The notes beneath the pieces are model-generated. The model was not told where the DNA came from and did no database searches. It was given only the letters and a program-made list of their open reading frames with translations. A DNA stretch of 20,008 nt, taken from IMG/VR virus record IMGVR_UViG_3300026097_000136, positions 1 through 20,008 of that record, one strand, 5' to 3'. The position numbers were made by a program, and so were the translations under genes. This document shows, piece by piece, positions 5,524 through 11,565 of the stretch (positions within the stretch are counted from its first letter, which is position 1; every line of letters begins with the position of its first letter). This DNA comes from a virus.

Positions 5524-6148
5524 GTGCGTTCTCCTTAATAGCTAGGATGGTGTCGTTGATTTCCAAGTTGAAATCGTGGACGTAGTTTTGAATCTTCGTA
5601 ATCAGTGCATCATTGCGCTCAATCCAGAAACGCTTCATGCACATATCTAATGGCAGGCGCGGATCGTAATAAACGAGCCACGCATATCGACTATTGGTGC
5701 AAGCCATTTGCCACTGAACCTGCATGACGTAACGTTCATCAGGCTTGTTGTCGTTGATGGTTTGCAACATGGTTTTAGTGGTAGGACACTTAATCTCAAT
5801 AAGCCCGTCCGCACCGATCAGGCCGTCAGGGGAAGCCCCTGCATAATCCATGCCCGGGTGCTGGATGAAACCCGTCTGGTCAACTTCAATTTCGTACTTG
5901 CCTTCAAAGAACTCTCGAGCCTCTGGCTCGGTCTCGGTTCCCCACTGCATCGCCGCATTCACATACTTGGCCATGCAAACGCCAGTGATGCGCTCTTCGA
6001 CCAATTCCCAAAGGTAGTCAATACGCTTGGCTGACCAACTGCCGTTTTTGTTTTGCTCCATAACATCGGCGATGCGTGAGGCGGTGATGCGCCCACAGCG
6101 GGCCTGAAACCATTCGGTACTACCTTGGGTGTATTGAGAAGAATCCAT
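5513..6148 (-). CDS. YqaJ-type (lambda Exo family) exonuclease
   Basis: 211 residues. The start MDSSQYTQGSTEWFQAR and ITASRIADVM match the N-terminal signature of YqaJ viral recombinases (QGTxEWxxxRxGxITASR). The catalytic region follows: YAGASPDGLIGADG with the conserved Asp, then LIEIKCP with Glu-x-Lys, and a later QVQWQMACT helix. The enzyme degrades one strand at DNA ends to give single strands for the annealing protein encoded just upstream. AGGAG stands nine bases before ATG 6148; the frame extends further upstream, but only inside the ERF gene. It overlaps the ERF gene by 29 bases and the SSB-like gene by 11, showing a coupled cassette. Confidence 0.9.
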   Translation of the reverse strand: MDSSQYTQGSTEWFQARCGRITASRIADVMEQNKNGSWSAKRIDYLWELVEERITGVCMAKYVNAAMQWGTETEPEAREFFEGKYEIEVDQTGFIQHPGMDYAGASPDGLIGADGLIEIKCPTTKTMLQTINDNKPDERYVMQVQWQMACTNSRYAWLVYYDPRLPLDMCMKRFWIERNDALITKIQNYVHDFNLEINDTILAIKENARER

Positions 6149-6611
6149 CTTCGCTTGCTCCTGTGGTGGTTGATTCTTGTGCCATGCGTCCACGCTCTTT
6201 GGCGGTCTGCTTCGCTGGGCGGCTGGCTGCCGCGCCGTCATCGTCTGTCTCTGCTGCCAGTGCTAAAAAAGCAGCCAGTTGATACCGGCGGCCGTAGGTG
6301 ATGGCGCTGCCAAAACCTTGCGCATCTGCGCGACTGACTGGGAAAAACGCCGGTCCGCTGTCAATCCACTGGCCACTTGAGTGCATGAGCCGGGTACTAA
6401 CGTAAACACCAGCATCGCTGTTCTGAACCGACTGAGATATAACCAAACCGTTTGAGGTAAGAGCCTCTTGTGTGGCCTCATTGATCCCTTGAAGGGTGCT
6501 AAACGCATTCTTGAAGTGGGGATTAAACCCGTCAAGTTTCAAAGGCTTAAAGGATTTCTTTGCAGTAACTAATGCCGTAACCACATTGTCGATGGTGTCA
6601 CTGTGTAACAT
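6120..6611 (-). CDS. erf: ERF family single-strand annealing protein
   Basis: About 163 residues. The hallmark ERF blocks are visible: a lysine-rich NPHFKNAFSTLQGINEATQ, then GLVISQSVQN, and finally AQGFGSAITYGRRYQLAAFL followed by the acidic AAETDDDGAA. ERF proteins bind single-stranded DNA and anneal complementary strands, serving phage recombination and often genome circularisation. The partner exonuclease is encoded immediately downstream with a 29-base overlap. GGAG lies five bases before ATG 6611; longer in-frame starts cover the 41-aa membrane peptide gene and lack such a site. The C-terminal 30 residues are charged and probably flexible. Confidence 0.92.
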   Translation of the reverse strand: MLHSDTIDNVVTALVTAKKSFKPLKLDGFNPHFKNAFSTLQGINEATQEALTSNGLVISQSVQNSDAGVYVSTRLMHSSGQWIDSGPAFFPVSRADAQGFGSAITYGRRYQLAAFLALAAETDDDGAAASRPAKQTAKERGRMAQESTTTGASEDGFFSIHPR

Positions 6612-6631
6612 GTTGTCTCCAGTTAAAACAC

Positions 6632-6757
6632 TCAGGCCAAAAAAAATCCGAATAGGACAGCGCCCATTAAAATGGCCACCGCCCAATCGGCAAAGCAGCG
6701 CAACTTTTCACCGTCGCGCCGCTGCTTGTTGTAAGCTGAGTAATCGTTATCGCCCAT
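6632..6757 (-). CDS. 41-residue single-span membrane peptide
   Basis: A short gene with GGAG seven bases before ATG 6757. The peptide has a charged start (MGDNDYSAYNKQRRDGEKLR) and one hydrophobic span of about 18 residues (FADWAVAILMGAVLFGFFLA), which ends the protein. The positive charges before the span would keep the N-terminus in the cytoplasm. It is the first gene after the leftward promoter at 6814-6842, 20 bases ahead of the ERF gene. No family is recognised. Good start signals and a clean hydrophobic span make it more than a chance frame. Confidence 0.65.
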   Translation of the reverse strand: MGDNDYSAYNKQRRDGEKLRCFADWAVAILMGAVLFGFFLA

Positions 6758-6813
6758 GTTCCGTCTCCGTCTGTTTTGCCCGCTGTGGTGGTGAAATGTT
6801 TGCAACTGTCATA

Positions 6814-6842
6814 ATAGTATCTGATGTTTTAATGAGTCGCAA
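6814..6842 (-). promoter_or_regulatory. leftward early promoter for the recombination operon
   Basis: On the minus strand TTGCGA (6842-6837) and TACTAT (6819-6814) are 17 bases apart, giving four of six matches at each element. The promoter lies just past the stop of the membrane protein gene and about 55 bases before the 41-residue gene, where the early left promoter is expected. No GTTAAC box lies within it, so direct control by the same repressor is not evident. Confidence 0.5.
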
Positions 6843-6846
6843 CATA

Positions 6847-7155
6847 CTAGCCAAATATTTTTTTACACGTGCCATTCCACAACAACACCGCCCCCATAAC
6901 TAGGCCATAGGCTAACCACGCAGCAATCCAAAAACCAATTACCGCCAGCGGGCTGACGAAAACAGCGAACAGACTTATCCAAAACGCAGGCCACAAAGCC
7001 CACTTGGCCATCGTCACGTGAGACTTCGGGAATCTAGATACATCACTGGTGGCCATGTAGGTATCCAAAATGTGCAGGCTATAAAGAAGCAACACGGCAT
7101 AAATCACAAAAGCGGTCTGGTACTCTGGCGAAAGCGTTTCAAAAAGTGCCAACAT
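6847..7155 (-). CDS. membrane protein co-transcribed with the repressor
   Basis: 102 residues with three hydrophobic spans: about residues 14-30 (TAFVIYAVLLLYSLHIL), 51-70 (WALWPAFWISLFAVFV) and 72-93 (VIGFWIAAWLAYGLVMGAVL). AAGGAG stands six bases before ATG 7155, an excellent site. It starts only ten bases after the repressor stop and has no visible promoter of its own, so it should be expressed in the lysogen. Membrane proteins expressed with a prophage repressor often act in superinfection exclusion or alter the host envelope. That is inference from position; the sequence itself matches no family I can name. Confidence 0.75.
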   Translation of the reverse strand: MLALFETLSPEYQTAFVIYAVLLLYSLHILDTYMATSDVSRFPKSHVTMAKWALWPAFWISLFAVFVSPLAVIGFWIAAWLAYGLVMGAVLLWNGTCKKIFG

Positions 7156-7165
7156 AATTTTCTCC

Positions 7166-7783
7166 TTAAACAGAGGTCGCGGGCTTGATCCATGTAATGG
7201 GAGTGGCCCAATCAATCTGCACGTCCGACACCACTGTGCCATCATTAAATGCGCTCACTGCGTCATACGTGCCGGGCTTGAATCCCGCTTTAATCACGGC
7301 CACATACATCGCACCATCGACATTGACGTAGGCGCATAACTGACCAGCAGCCTGCGCAGCGGTCAACTGCGCACCTGATGCATATACCAACCAGCGCTCA
7401 TATATGCCCGGGATTCTGATCTGGATGCCAAACCCAGACACCCGAGTGTCGAACGGTGCCATTGTGTCAAATGTTTCATCTTGTGACATCCCCACAACAG
7501 CGCGGTCTTCGCCAAGATAATGGCTAACCGGAATGGTTCTTTTTTGGTCGGTCAACGGCGCGCCTGCGCGCTTTAAAATTTCAAAGGAATCCACACCCAG
7601 AAGGTCTGCTAAGTGAGGCAGCAGTGCTTCTGGAATCTTGCTCACACCGCGCAACATAAGGCTCACCGTGGACGGTGACGTTCCAAGCTCAGCGGCCATG
7701 CCGCGCATGGTCAGACCTCGCTCGTTCATGCGCTGCTGGAACCAACTTTGATCTAAGTTTGGGTTTTGTATTTTGGTTCTCAT
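7166..7783 (-). CDS. phage repressor, HTH plus S24-like C-terminal domain without catalytic Ser
   Basis: 205 residues. Residues 24-46 (LTMRGMAAELGTSPSTVSLM) form an XRE-type helix-turn-helix. Residues about 85-203 resemble the beta-rich LexA/CI C-terminal dimerisation domain (IPGIYERWLVYASG, GQLCAYVNVDGAMYVAVIKAG, TYDAVSAFNDG). The Gly-Asp-Ser-Met type motif that carries the catalytic serine is missing, so RecA-stimulated self-cleavage looks impossible. GGGAG precedes ATG 7783 by seven bases. The gene is divergent from the replication operon, with a two-box operator 24 bases upstream, the layout of an autoregulated lysogeny switch. Induction may use an antirepressor or a different signal. Confidence 0.88.
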   Translation of the reverse strand: MRTKIQNPNLDQSWFQQRMNERGLTMRGMAAELGTSPSTVSLMLRGVSKIPEALLPHLADLLGVDSFEILKRAGAPLTDQKRTIPVSHYLGEDRAVVGMSQDETFDTMAPFDTRVSGFGIQIRIPGIYERWLVYASGAQLTAAQAAGQLCAYVNVDGAMYVAVIKAGFKPGTYDAVSAFNDGTVVSDVQIDWATPITWIKPATSV

Positions 7784-7806
7784 GACTCGTCTCCCAACGA
7801 TTTAAC

Positions 7807-7824
7807 TGTTAACACAAGTTAACA
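7807..7824. promoter_or_regulatory. repressor operator, two GTTAAC boxes
   Basis: TGTTAACACAAGTTAACA is a perfect 7-4-7 inverted repeat in the 129-base divergent region between the repressor and the rightward operon. Its boxes are 10 bp apart, on one face of the helix. A degenerate relative (TTTTAACTAGTAACAA, 7880-7895) lies nearer the rightward genes. A possible rightward -35 TTGATT (7843-7848) lacks a good -10, so I do not place promoters firmly here. Confidence 0.6.
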
Positions 7825-7912
7825 CTTTCTGAACAAAACGTGTTGATTTCCTGTCCTACTTGAATTACGCTTGCGGTGTTTTAACTAGTAACAACATCAC
7901 AGGAGTAGCAAC

Positions 7913-8110
7913 ATGTATGACGGAGAACTGATTGGCATACAGCCGCGCACCAGCCCGGTTTCACTGGCCAGACAAGACGACTTTCTGGTCGTCATAGACG
8001 TGGGTTCAGGCTCACGCATTCGAATCCACAAAGACCATATACGCGCCCTCGAAGACGCAATTTTCGACATTAAGTGGTCCATGAACAACAACGGAGATGA
8101 TGATGCTTGA
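7913..8110 (+). CDS. small first protein of the replication operon, unknown
   Basis: 65 residues (MYDGELIGIQPRTSPVSLARQ...). The ATG has AGGAG seven bases upstream. The middle (DFLVVIDVGSGSRIRIHKDHI) predicts two beta strands, followed by a helix RALEDAIFDIKWSM and an acidic tail NNNGDDDA. No helix-turn-helix is evident. It is the first rightward gene opposite the repressor, the place where many phages carry a Cro-type regulator, but the sequence does not show one. The last codons overlap the start of the ribbon-helix-helix gene. Confidence 0.75.
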   Translation: MYDGELIGIQPRTSPVSLARQDDFLVVIDVGSGSRIRIHKDHIRALEDAIFDIKWSMNNNGDDDA

Positions 8111-8276
8111 AGAAAAAGTGTCAACCGGCTTTCGCATCGAGCGTTCATGCCGTGAAGCATTGGCCTATCTGGCCGAGCGTGAGAATCGCTCACTTGCCAA
8201 CTACATCGAAAGCGTTCTGAAGGCTGAGATCAAGCGCAAGGTACGCCAACTACCCGACCACATCAAAAAGCGCTAA
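8103..8276 (+). CDS. ribbon-helix-helix DNA-binding protein (Arc/CopG-like)
   Basis: 57 residues. VSTGFRIERSCREALAYLAE gives the beta strand and first helix. NRSLANYIESVLKAEIKRKV gives the turn and second helix of a ribbon-helix-helix fold, with the usual S-x-x-x-Y-I-E pattern. Three ATG codons occur in a row; the third (8103) is six bases from GGAG and is preferred. It overlaps the previous gene by eight bases and lies ten bases before the primase gene. With no Cro-like helix-turn-helix nearby, this is the likely early regulator opposing the repressor. It is not accompanied by a toxin gene. Confidence 0.7.
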   Translation: MLEEKVSTGFRIERSCREALAYLAERENRSLANYIESVLKAEIKRKVRQLPDHIKKR

Positions 8277-8286
8277 GGAGATCGCC

Positions 8287-9213
8287 ATGCAATTTAATAC
8301 ACGTGGTTTCCAGCGCGACATCCGTCAAGGCGCTGAGCAGCTTGACCTCATTGGCTGGACCGTGGCGCTGGACAAATTTGACAATTTCCCCACCAGCTTT
8401 GCCGGTGACTTTGGTGATCTGGTTGAATATATTGAGGCCAGACGCGCACCCAAGAAACACCAACTGGCCATTAGCGGCCTGTTCGGGGGCGACGGCCGAA
8501 GGTGCCTAGAGAACGCCGCCCCCCGTCAGTTTCTGCCGTTTGACATTGACGGTGCCGACGGGGATGGGGTCGATGAAGAAACCTACCAGTGGCTCGTTTG
8601 GTATTTCGAGAATACCTACTCCCACGTGCGTTACGAAACACATTCGTCGCAGCCAGATGCGCGAAAGTTTCGCGTGATTATCGAACTCGATAAGCGCGTG
8701 ACAGACGAACAATCAAGGGCGCTTGGCCACCACATCCAGATTGAGTCTGGTTTCCCTGACGTGTTTGATGCTGCCGTGTACCGCCTGTCTCAGTTGTGCT
8801 ACTTGGCCGCGCCGTGGGTGGAGGTTGTGCGGGTCGATGGTTTGCCAGTGGACGTGGCGCACCTGCTACGTGTTGCGCAGCGTCTGGGTCGTTATGTGCC
8901 ATCCAAGGCTCAGGTGAAACGCGAATCCCCAAAGCTGGCTGCGTCTGCCATTGCACGGTTGCAGGAACAACTAGACGTACCGGACGTTGTTGCGTTTTTC
9001 CAGCATAACGGTTTAGTTCAAAAAGAATCGAAGCGTGGCCTGCACGTGATTTGCCCATGGGTGGCCGACCATTCACATGGCGATGCCACCGGCACGATGG
9101 TGTTTCGCCCAAGCGCAGACAACGGCTACATCGGTGGGTTTCACTGCTGCCATAGTCACTGCGAGCATCGCAACATCAAGGACGTGTTTAGGCTCATAAG
9201 GGGACTGAAATGA
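8287..9213 (+). CDS. archaeo-eukaryotic-type primase with C-terminal zinc motif
   Basis: 308 residues. FLPFDIDGAD (Asp86 and Asp88) is the D-x-D metal motif of AEP/PrimPol primases. YETHSSQPDARKFRVIIELDK is the following strand with the conserved S...K-x-R, and DAAVYRLSQLCYLAAP resembles the third motif region. The C-terminal part has CPWVADHSHG and later FHCCHSHCEH, a Cys/His set able to hold zinc, like the CxxH...CxHxxC ribbons of phage primases. It would make primers for phage DNA synthesis with the helicase encoded next. AAGGAG lies six bases before the ATG, and the stop overlaps the helicase start as ATGA. Primase family is well supported; polymerase ability is not known. Confidence 0.82.
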   Translation: MQFNTRGFQRDIRQGAEQLDLIGWTVALDKFDNFPTSFAGDFGDLVEYIEARRAPKKHQLAISGLFGGDGRRCLENAAPRQFLPFDIDGADGDGVDEETYQWLVWYFENTYSHVRYETHSSQPDARKFRVIIELDKRVTDEQSRALGHHIQIESGFPDVFDAAVYRLSQLCYLAAPWVEVVRVDGLPVDVAHLLRVAQRLGRYVPSKAQVKRESPKLAASAIARLQEQLDVPDVVAFFQHNGLVQKESKRGLHVICPWVADHSHGDATGTMVFRPSADNGYIGGFHCCHSHCEHRNIKDVFRLIRGLK

Positions 9214-10490
9214 CCGACATGAGCGAAATCATTAAGAACCTCAAAGCGCCACCAGAAGCCGACAGCGCCAACCCTTTTGCCGAGTTTATTGATTACGACT
9301 TAGACAACCCGCCAGTTGCCTCTTACTTGCTCGACCAACTCATATGCGACAAGATCACGCTCATTGCTGGCAGTCCCGGTGTCGGTAAAACGACGCAACT
9401 GGTGCCACTATTTTGCAGAGTGGCTCACCTTTGCGCAGCAGATGATCCACTTAAGCCAGAGGTCAGGCGCAGGGTCGTGTATTTCTCTGAAGACCCGGAC
9501 CAAGTTGTGAAAATATTGCATGCCATGTATCTCGATGGCCAACTGGGGAGTGCCAGTCAGTCCGAAATCAAGGACTGGTTTCGTATCATCAGTGCGCGCA
9601 GGCTTCACCACCACGAATTCATTGAGCGCCGGGATTTCATGGCCACACTGGCCAATGAAGTCGATTGCAATGGCCACGTGTATCACGACATGCCGCTGCT
9701 GGTGTTCGACACCTCAAGCGCATCGTTCGAGATGGAAGACGAAAACAGCAACAGCGCCGTCTCAGCCGTTTTAAGCACCCTCAAGAGCGAGATGGGGGGT
9801 GTGCCTACGGTCATCATCACCCACATCGCCAAAGCGCTTAAACGGGTCGAGGCGGGCGCTATGTCGAGCCGTGGTGCTGGGAGTTGGGAAGGTGACGTGG
9901 CGCAGGTTTGTTACTTGACCATGGAAGACGAGGCCGATGAAGAGTGCAAGACGCGCTGGCTTGAAATCGCCAAGGGTAAGCACCGCTTCACCACCAAATT
10001 TGAGGGCATCAGCTTCGAGGGCAGGTTGTTTGATTATGAAACAACCAACCGCATGGGGCAGCCAAAGACCGAGCATGTGATGTACGCCATGCCACGTGCG
10101 GTTACACGGAACGAAAAGGTGGCCGGTGCTGCTGACCGTGCGCAAGAATCGGCGCAGCGCAAATACGATGAGTTGCGTGGCCGAGTGCTAAATGCCATGG
10201 AAAAGATGCTGATGCCGCCCGTTGCGCAGTTGCCTTCGACTAAAAATCAAATCATGGTTGAGGTCGCAGCTAACCGAAACCAGCTTACAAAAGTCATTAA
10301 CGATTTGATTAACGAGCGCTGGGTACATGTTCTGGACGTGCCGCCAGAGCGCAGGTTAAACAACAGTCACAAACAAATATTGCTGCGAGTCGATGAGACC
10401 GCCCGTAATCGTTGGATCGAGACGGGGGAAGAACCTTACCTCATTGATGAGTTGCCTGCTCAGTGGCTGGCGAAGCCTGACCCGTCTTGA
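9210..10490 (+). CDS. RepA-like hexameric replicative helicase
   Basis: 426 residues with a RecA-type ATPase core. Walker A is GSPGVGKTT (54-62), and YFSEDPD (91-97) is the strand typical of RepA/AAA_25 helicases. Walker B is LLVFDT (163-168), and ITHIAK with SRGAGSWEGD (203-229) supplies the sensor and arginine region. After about residue 310 a helical, basic segment and a winged-helix-like part (STKNQIMVEVAANRNQLTKV) follow, probably for DNA or origin contact. It unwinds DNA at the phage fork with the primase. It overlaps the primase stop by four bases. Its last 50 bases overlap the end of a convergent gene. Confidence 0.88.
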   Translation: MTDMSEIIKNLKAPPEADSANPFAEFIDYDLDNPPVASYLLDQLICDKITLIAGSPGVGKTTQLVPLFCRVAHLCAADDPLKPEVRRRVVYFSEDPDQVVKILHAMYLDGQLGSASQSEIKDWFRIISARRLHHHEFIERRDFMATLANEVDCNGHVYHDMPLLVFDTSSASFEMEDENSNSAVSAVLSTLKSEMGGVPTVIITHIAKALKRVEAGAMSSRGAGSWEGDVAQVCYLTMEDEADEECKTRWLEIAKGKHRFTTKFEGISFEGRLFDYETTNRMGQPKTEHVMYAMPRAVTRNEKVAGAADRAQESAQRKYDELRGRVLNAMEKMLMPPVAQLPSTKNQIMVEVAANRNQLTKVINDLINERWVHVLDVPPERRLNNSHKQILLRVDETARNRWIETGEEPYLIDELPAQWLAKPDPS

Positions 10491-10653
10491 TGAGGTAGAG
10501 TTCAAAGATGGCCGGGTCCATGCGGTGAACGCCCGCTTCCCACTCAGACCACCTTTGTTGAGCAGCCCGATGAACTGTCTGGGCTGCTTTTTTTTGGTCA
10601 TGACCAGCCGCCTGCCGCGCCAATTTAATTTGCTCAGGGGTCGGGTGGTGCAT
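10441..10653 (-). CDS. small XRE-like phage regulator
   Basis: 70 residues from ATG 10653, with AAGG seven bases upstream; a GTG three bases earlier is possible. TPEQIKLARQAAGHDQKKAAQTV...RWSEWEAGVHRMDPAIFELYLIKTG follows the pattern of a small helix-turn-helix family often found in phages, where a W-x-x-W-E-x-G motif is conserved. The C-terminus is Ala/Thr-rich. It is the last gene of the leftward accessory operon and could be the protein that binds that operon's palindromic operator. Its end overlaps the helicase 3' end on the other strand. Confidence 0.7.
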   Translation of the reverse strand: MHHPTPEQIKLARQAAGHDQKKAAQTVHRAAQQRWSEWEAGVHRMDPAIFELYLIKTGQASPATEQATHQ

Positions 10654-10763
10654 CACATAGCCTTAAAAAACAAAAAGAGCAGATAAGCAATCACCCAGAT
10701 GGCGATGTAACCAAGAATGGCCAGACCTGCTGCGCCCCCGATAAGCATGAAAATCGTTTCCAT
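10653..10763 (-). CDS. 36-residue hydrophobic membrane peptide
   Basis: A very short gene with a near-ideal AAGGAG six bases before ATG 10763. METIFMLIGG...FFKAM is almost wholly hydrophobic, long enough for one long or two short membrane spans, with a single Lys near the end. It starts ten bases after the zinc-motif gene, and its TGA shares a base with the ATG of the XRE-like gene. Possible roles are a small inner-membrane modulator or a holin-like peptide; nothing in the sequence decides between them. The start signal and tight packing make translation likely. Confidence 0.65.
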   Translation of the reverse strand: METIFMLIGGAAGLAILGYIAIWVIAYLLFLFFKAM

Positions 10764-10773
10764 GGTCGTCTCC

Positions 10774-10977
10774 TTAACGCTTGTGCATAGTGGTGGCCGT
10801 CAAGCCATCATCTCGATGATAAACCGATCCGCAAGAAACGCAATGTGTGGCATCTAAACAGCCCGAGAACAGGATTTCGGTGTCAACCATGGTCAGATGG
10901 TCAAGCAGGGTCGAATCGTCGCTGGTGAAGGTTTTTACGGGCAGCTTGCCGGTGGTGCGGGTTTGAAGTGCGAACAT
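10774..10977 (-). CDS. small protein with Cys-rich putative zinc knuckle
   Basis: 67 residues from ATG 10977, with AAGGAG six bases upstream. The in-frame extension to 11055 lies within the preceding gene and lacks a good site. After a basic N-terminus (FALQTRTTGKLPVKTF) the protein has GCLDATHCVSCGSVYH, giving Cys-x6-Cys-x2-Cys-x4-His, which could bind zinc. It is in the accessory operon between a conserved 72-residue protein and a membrane peptide. No family is recognised. A nucleic-acid or protein-binding adaptor would be plausible. Confidence 0.7.
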   Translation of the reverse strand: MFALQTRTTGKLPVKTFTSDDSTLLDHLTMVDTEILFSGCLDATHCVSCGSVYHRDDGLTATTMHKR

Positions 10978-11012
10978 GTTTTTCTCCTTGGAAGGGGCCG
11001 TGGCCCCGTAAT

Positions 11013-11231
11013 TTATTTGGCTTGGATAACTGGGGACATACTGAAACGACCCCACGGGAAAACCATTTCGCGCCCCTCAAATTCAGACACTCGCAGGCGA
11101 GGTTTAGTCAATGAGTCACCTTTCACCGTGATTGTTTTGGCAGTGCGTGAAACCACGGTGATGGAAATCACTGTTTCGTGGTCTGCGATGCTACGAGTGG
11201 TATATGTTTTACCGGGTTCAAACTTGGTCAT
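11013..11231 (-). CDS. conserved small phage protein, beta-rich
   Basis: 72 residues (MTKFEPGKTYTTRSIADHE...). The pattern F.PGKTY.TRSI.DHE, then VVSRTAKTITVKG, then a final W/Y-G-x-FSMSPVI, is one I recognise from many unrelated phages and plasmids as a small conserved protein of unknown function. It appears to be an all-beta, single-domain protein. GGAG stands seven bases before ATG 11231. It is the first gene behind the operator-controlled promoter at 11265-11294, so it leads the accessory operon. No catalytic residues are evident. Confidence 0.8.
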   Translation of the reverse strand: MTKFEPGKTYTTRSIADHETVISITVVSRTAKTITVKGDSLTKPRLRVSEFEGREMVFPWGRFSMSPVIQAK

Positions 11232-11264
11232 CTCAAATCTCCGTCAAAAAGTGTGTATGTAAAG

Positions 11265-11294
11265 ATTAGAACACGGATTCCGTGTTTAGTTCAA
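11265..11294 (-). promoter_or_regulatory. leftward promoter with embedded palindromic operator
   Basis: On the minus strand TTGAAC (11294-11289) and TCTAAT (11270-11265, five of six) are 18 bases apart. The spacer is filled by AACACGGATTCCGTGTT (11270-11286), an 8-1-8 inverted repeat. A protein bound there would block RNA polymerase, the classical repressed-promoter layout. The operator sequence differs from the GTTAAC boxes, so a different regulator is expected. Confidence 0.6.
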
Positions 11295-11328
11295 TCTTTT
11301 TTCAACTTTTTTTGACACTAGTATCATG

Positions 11329-11343
11329 TTGCTTCCGAAGCAA
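11329..11343. repeat. short perfect palindrome
   Basis: TTGCTTCCGAAGCAA is a 7-1-7 inverted repeat in the gene-free region between the accessory promoter and the packaging genes. It lies shortly after a lone TTGACA (11312-11317) that has no matching -10. It may be another regulator site. The loop is too short for a stable hairpin, so a DNA-binding role is more likely than an RNA one. Confidence 0.4.
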
Positions 11344-11393
11344 TTCCGGTCGTATCGCACCCTATAAGAAAATAAGTGTTGATACAGGCGAAA

Positions 11394-11520
11394 CGGACCG
11401 TATCGGTAAGGGCTCGTAGGCGGGTTTGAGACCATGACAGGAAGGGCGCTTGGTGCGCCCCTTCCATGTCACTTGAAATCGCTTCTTTCCCCGCCTACTC
11501 GCATTGCCCGGGTCGGTCCG
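11394..11520. other. 127-nt nested inverted-repeat element before the packaging genes
   Basis: Outer arms CGGACCG (11394-11400) and CGGTCCG (11514-11520) enclose GGGC/GCCC (11410-11413 with 11506-11509) and GTAGGCGGG/CCCGCCTAC (11416-11424 with 11490-11498). Inside is a long hairpin: TGACA-GGAAGGG-CGC (11435-11449) pairs with GCG-CCCTTCC-TGTCA (11455-11471), with two single-base bulges. It occupies most of the 334-base gap 11232-11565. GATACAG occurs at 11381, 11520, 11568 and 11668. The element could be a packaging start or terminase-binding site, or a structured RNA. The sequence alone does not tell. Confidence 0.5.
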
Positions 11521-11565
11521 ATACAGGCCAGTTTCGGTCAGTAAATAAATAGATAAGGAAATGCC

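Noticed and set aside
8103-8276. An antitoxin of a toxin-antitoxin pair
   Set aside because: The ribbon-helix-helix fold is common in antitoxins, but the next gene is a primase and the previous one has no toxin features.
11434-11544. A 36-codon rightward frame starting inside the long hairpin
   Set aside because: No Shine-Dalgarno site, start buried in a strong stem, and the translation (Pro/Arg/Leu-rich) shows no protein-like pattern. The inverted repeats explain the sequence better.
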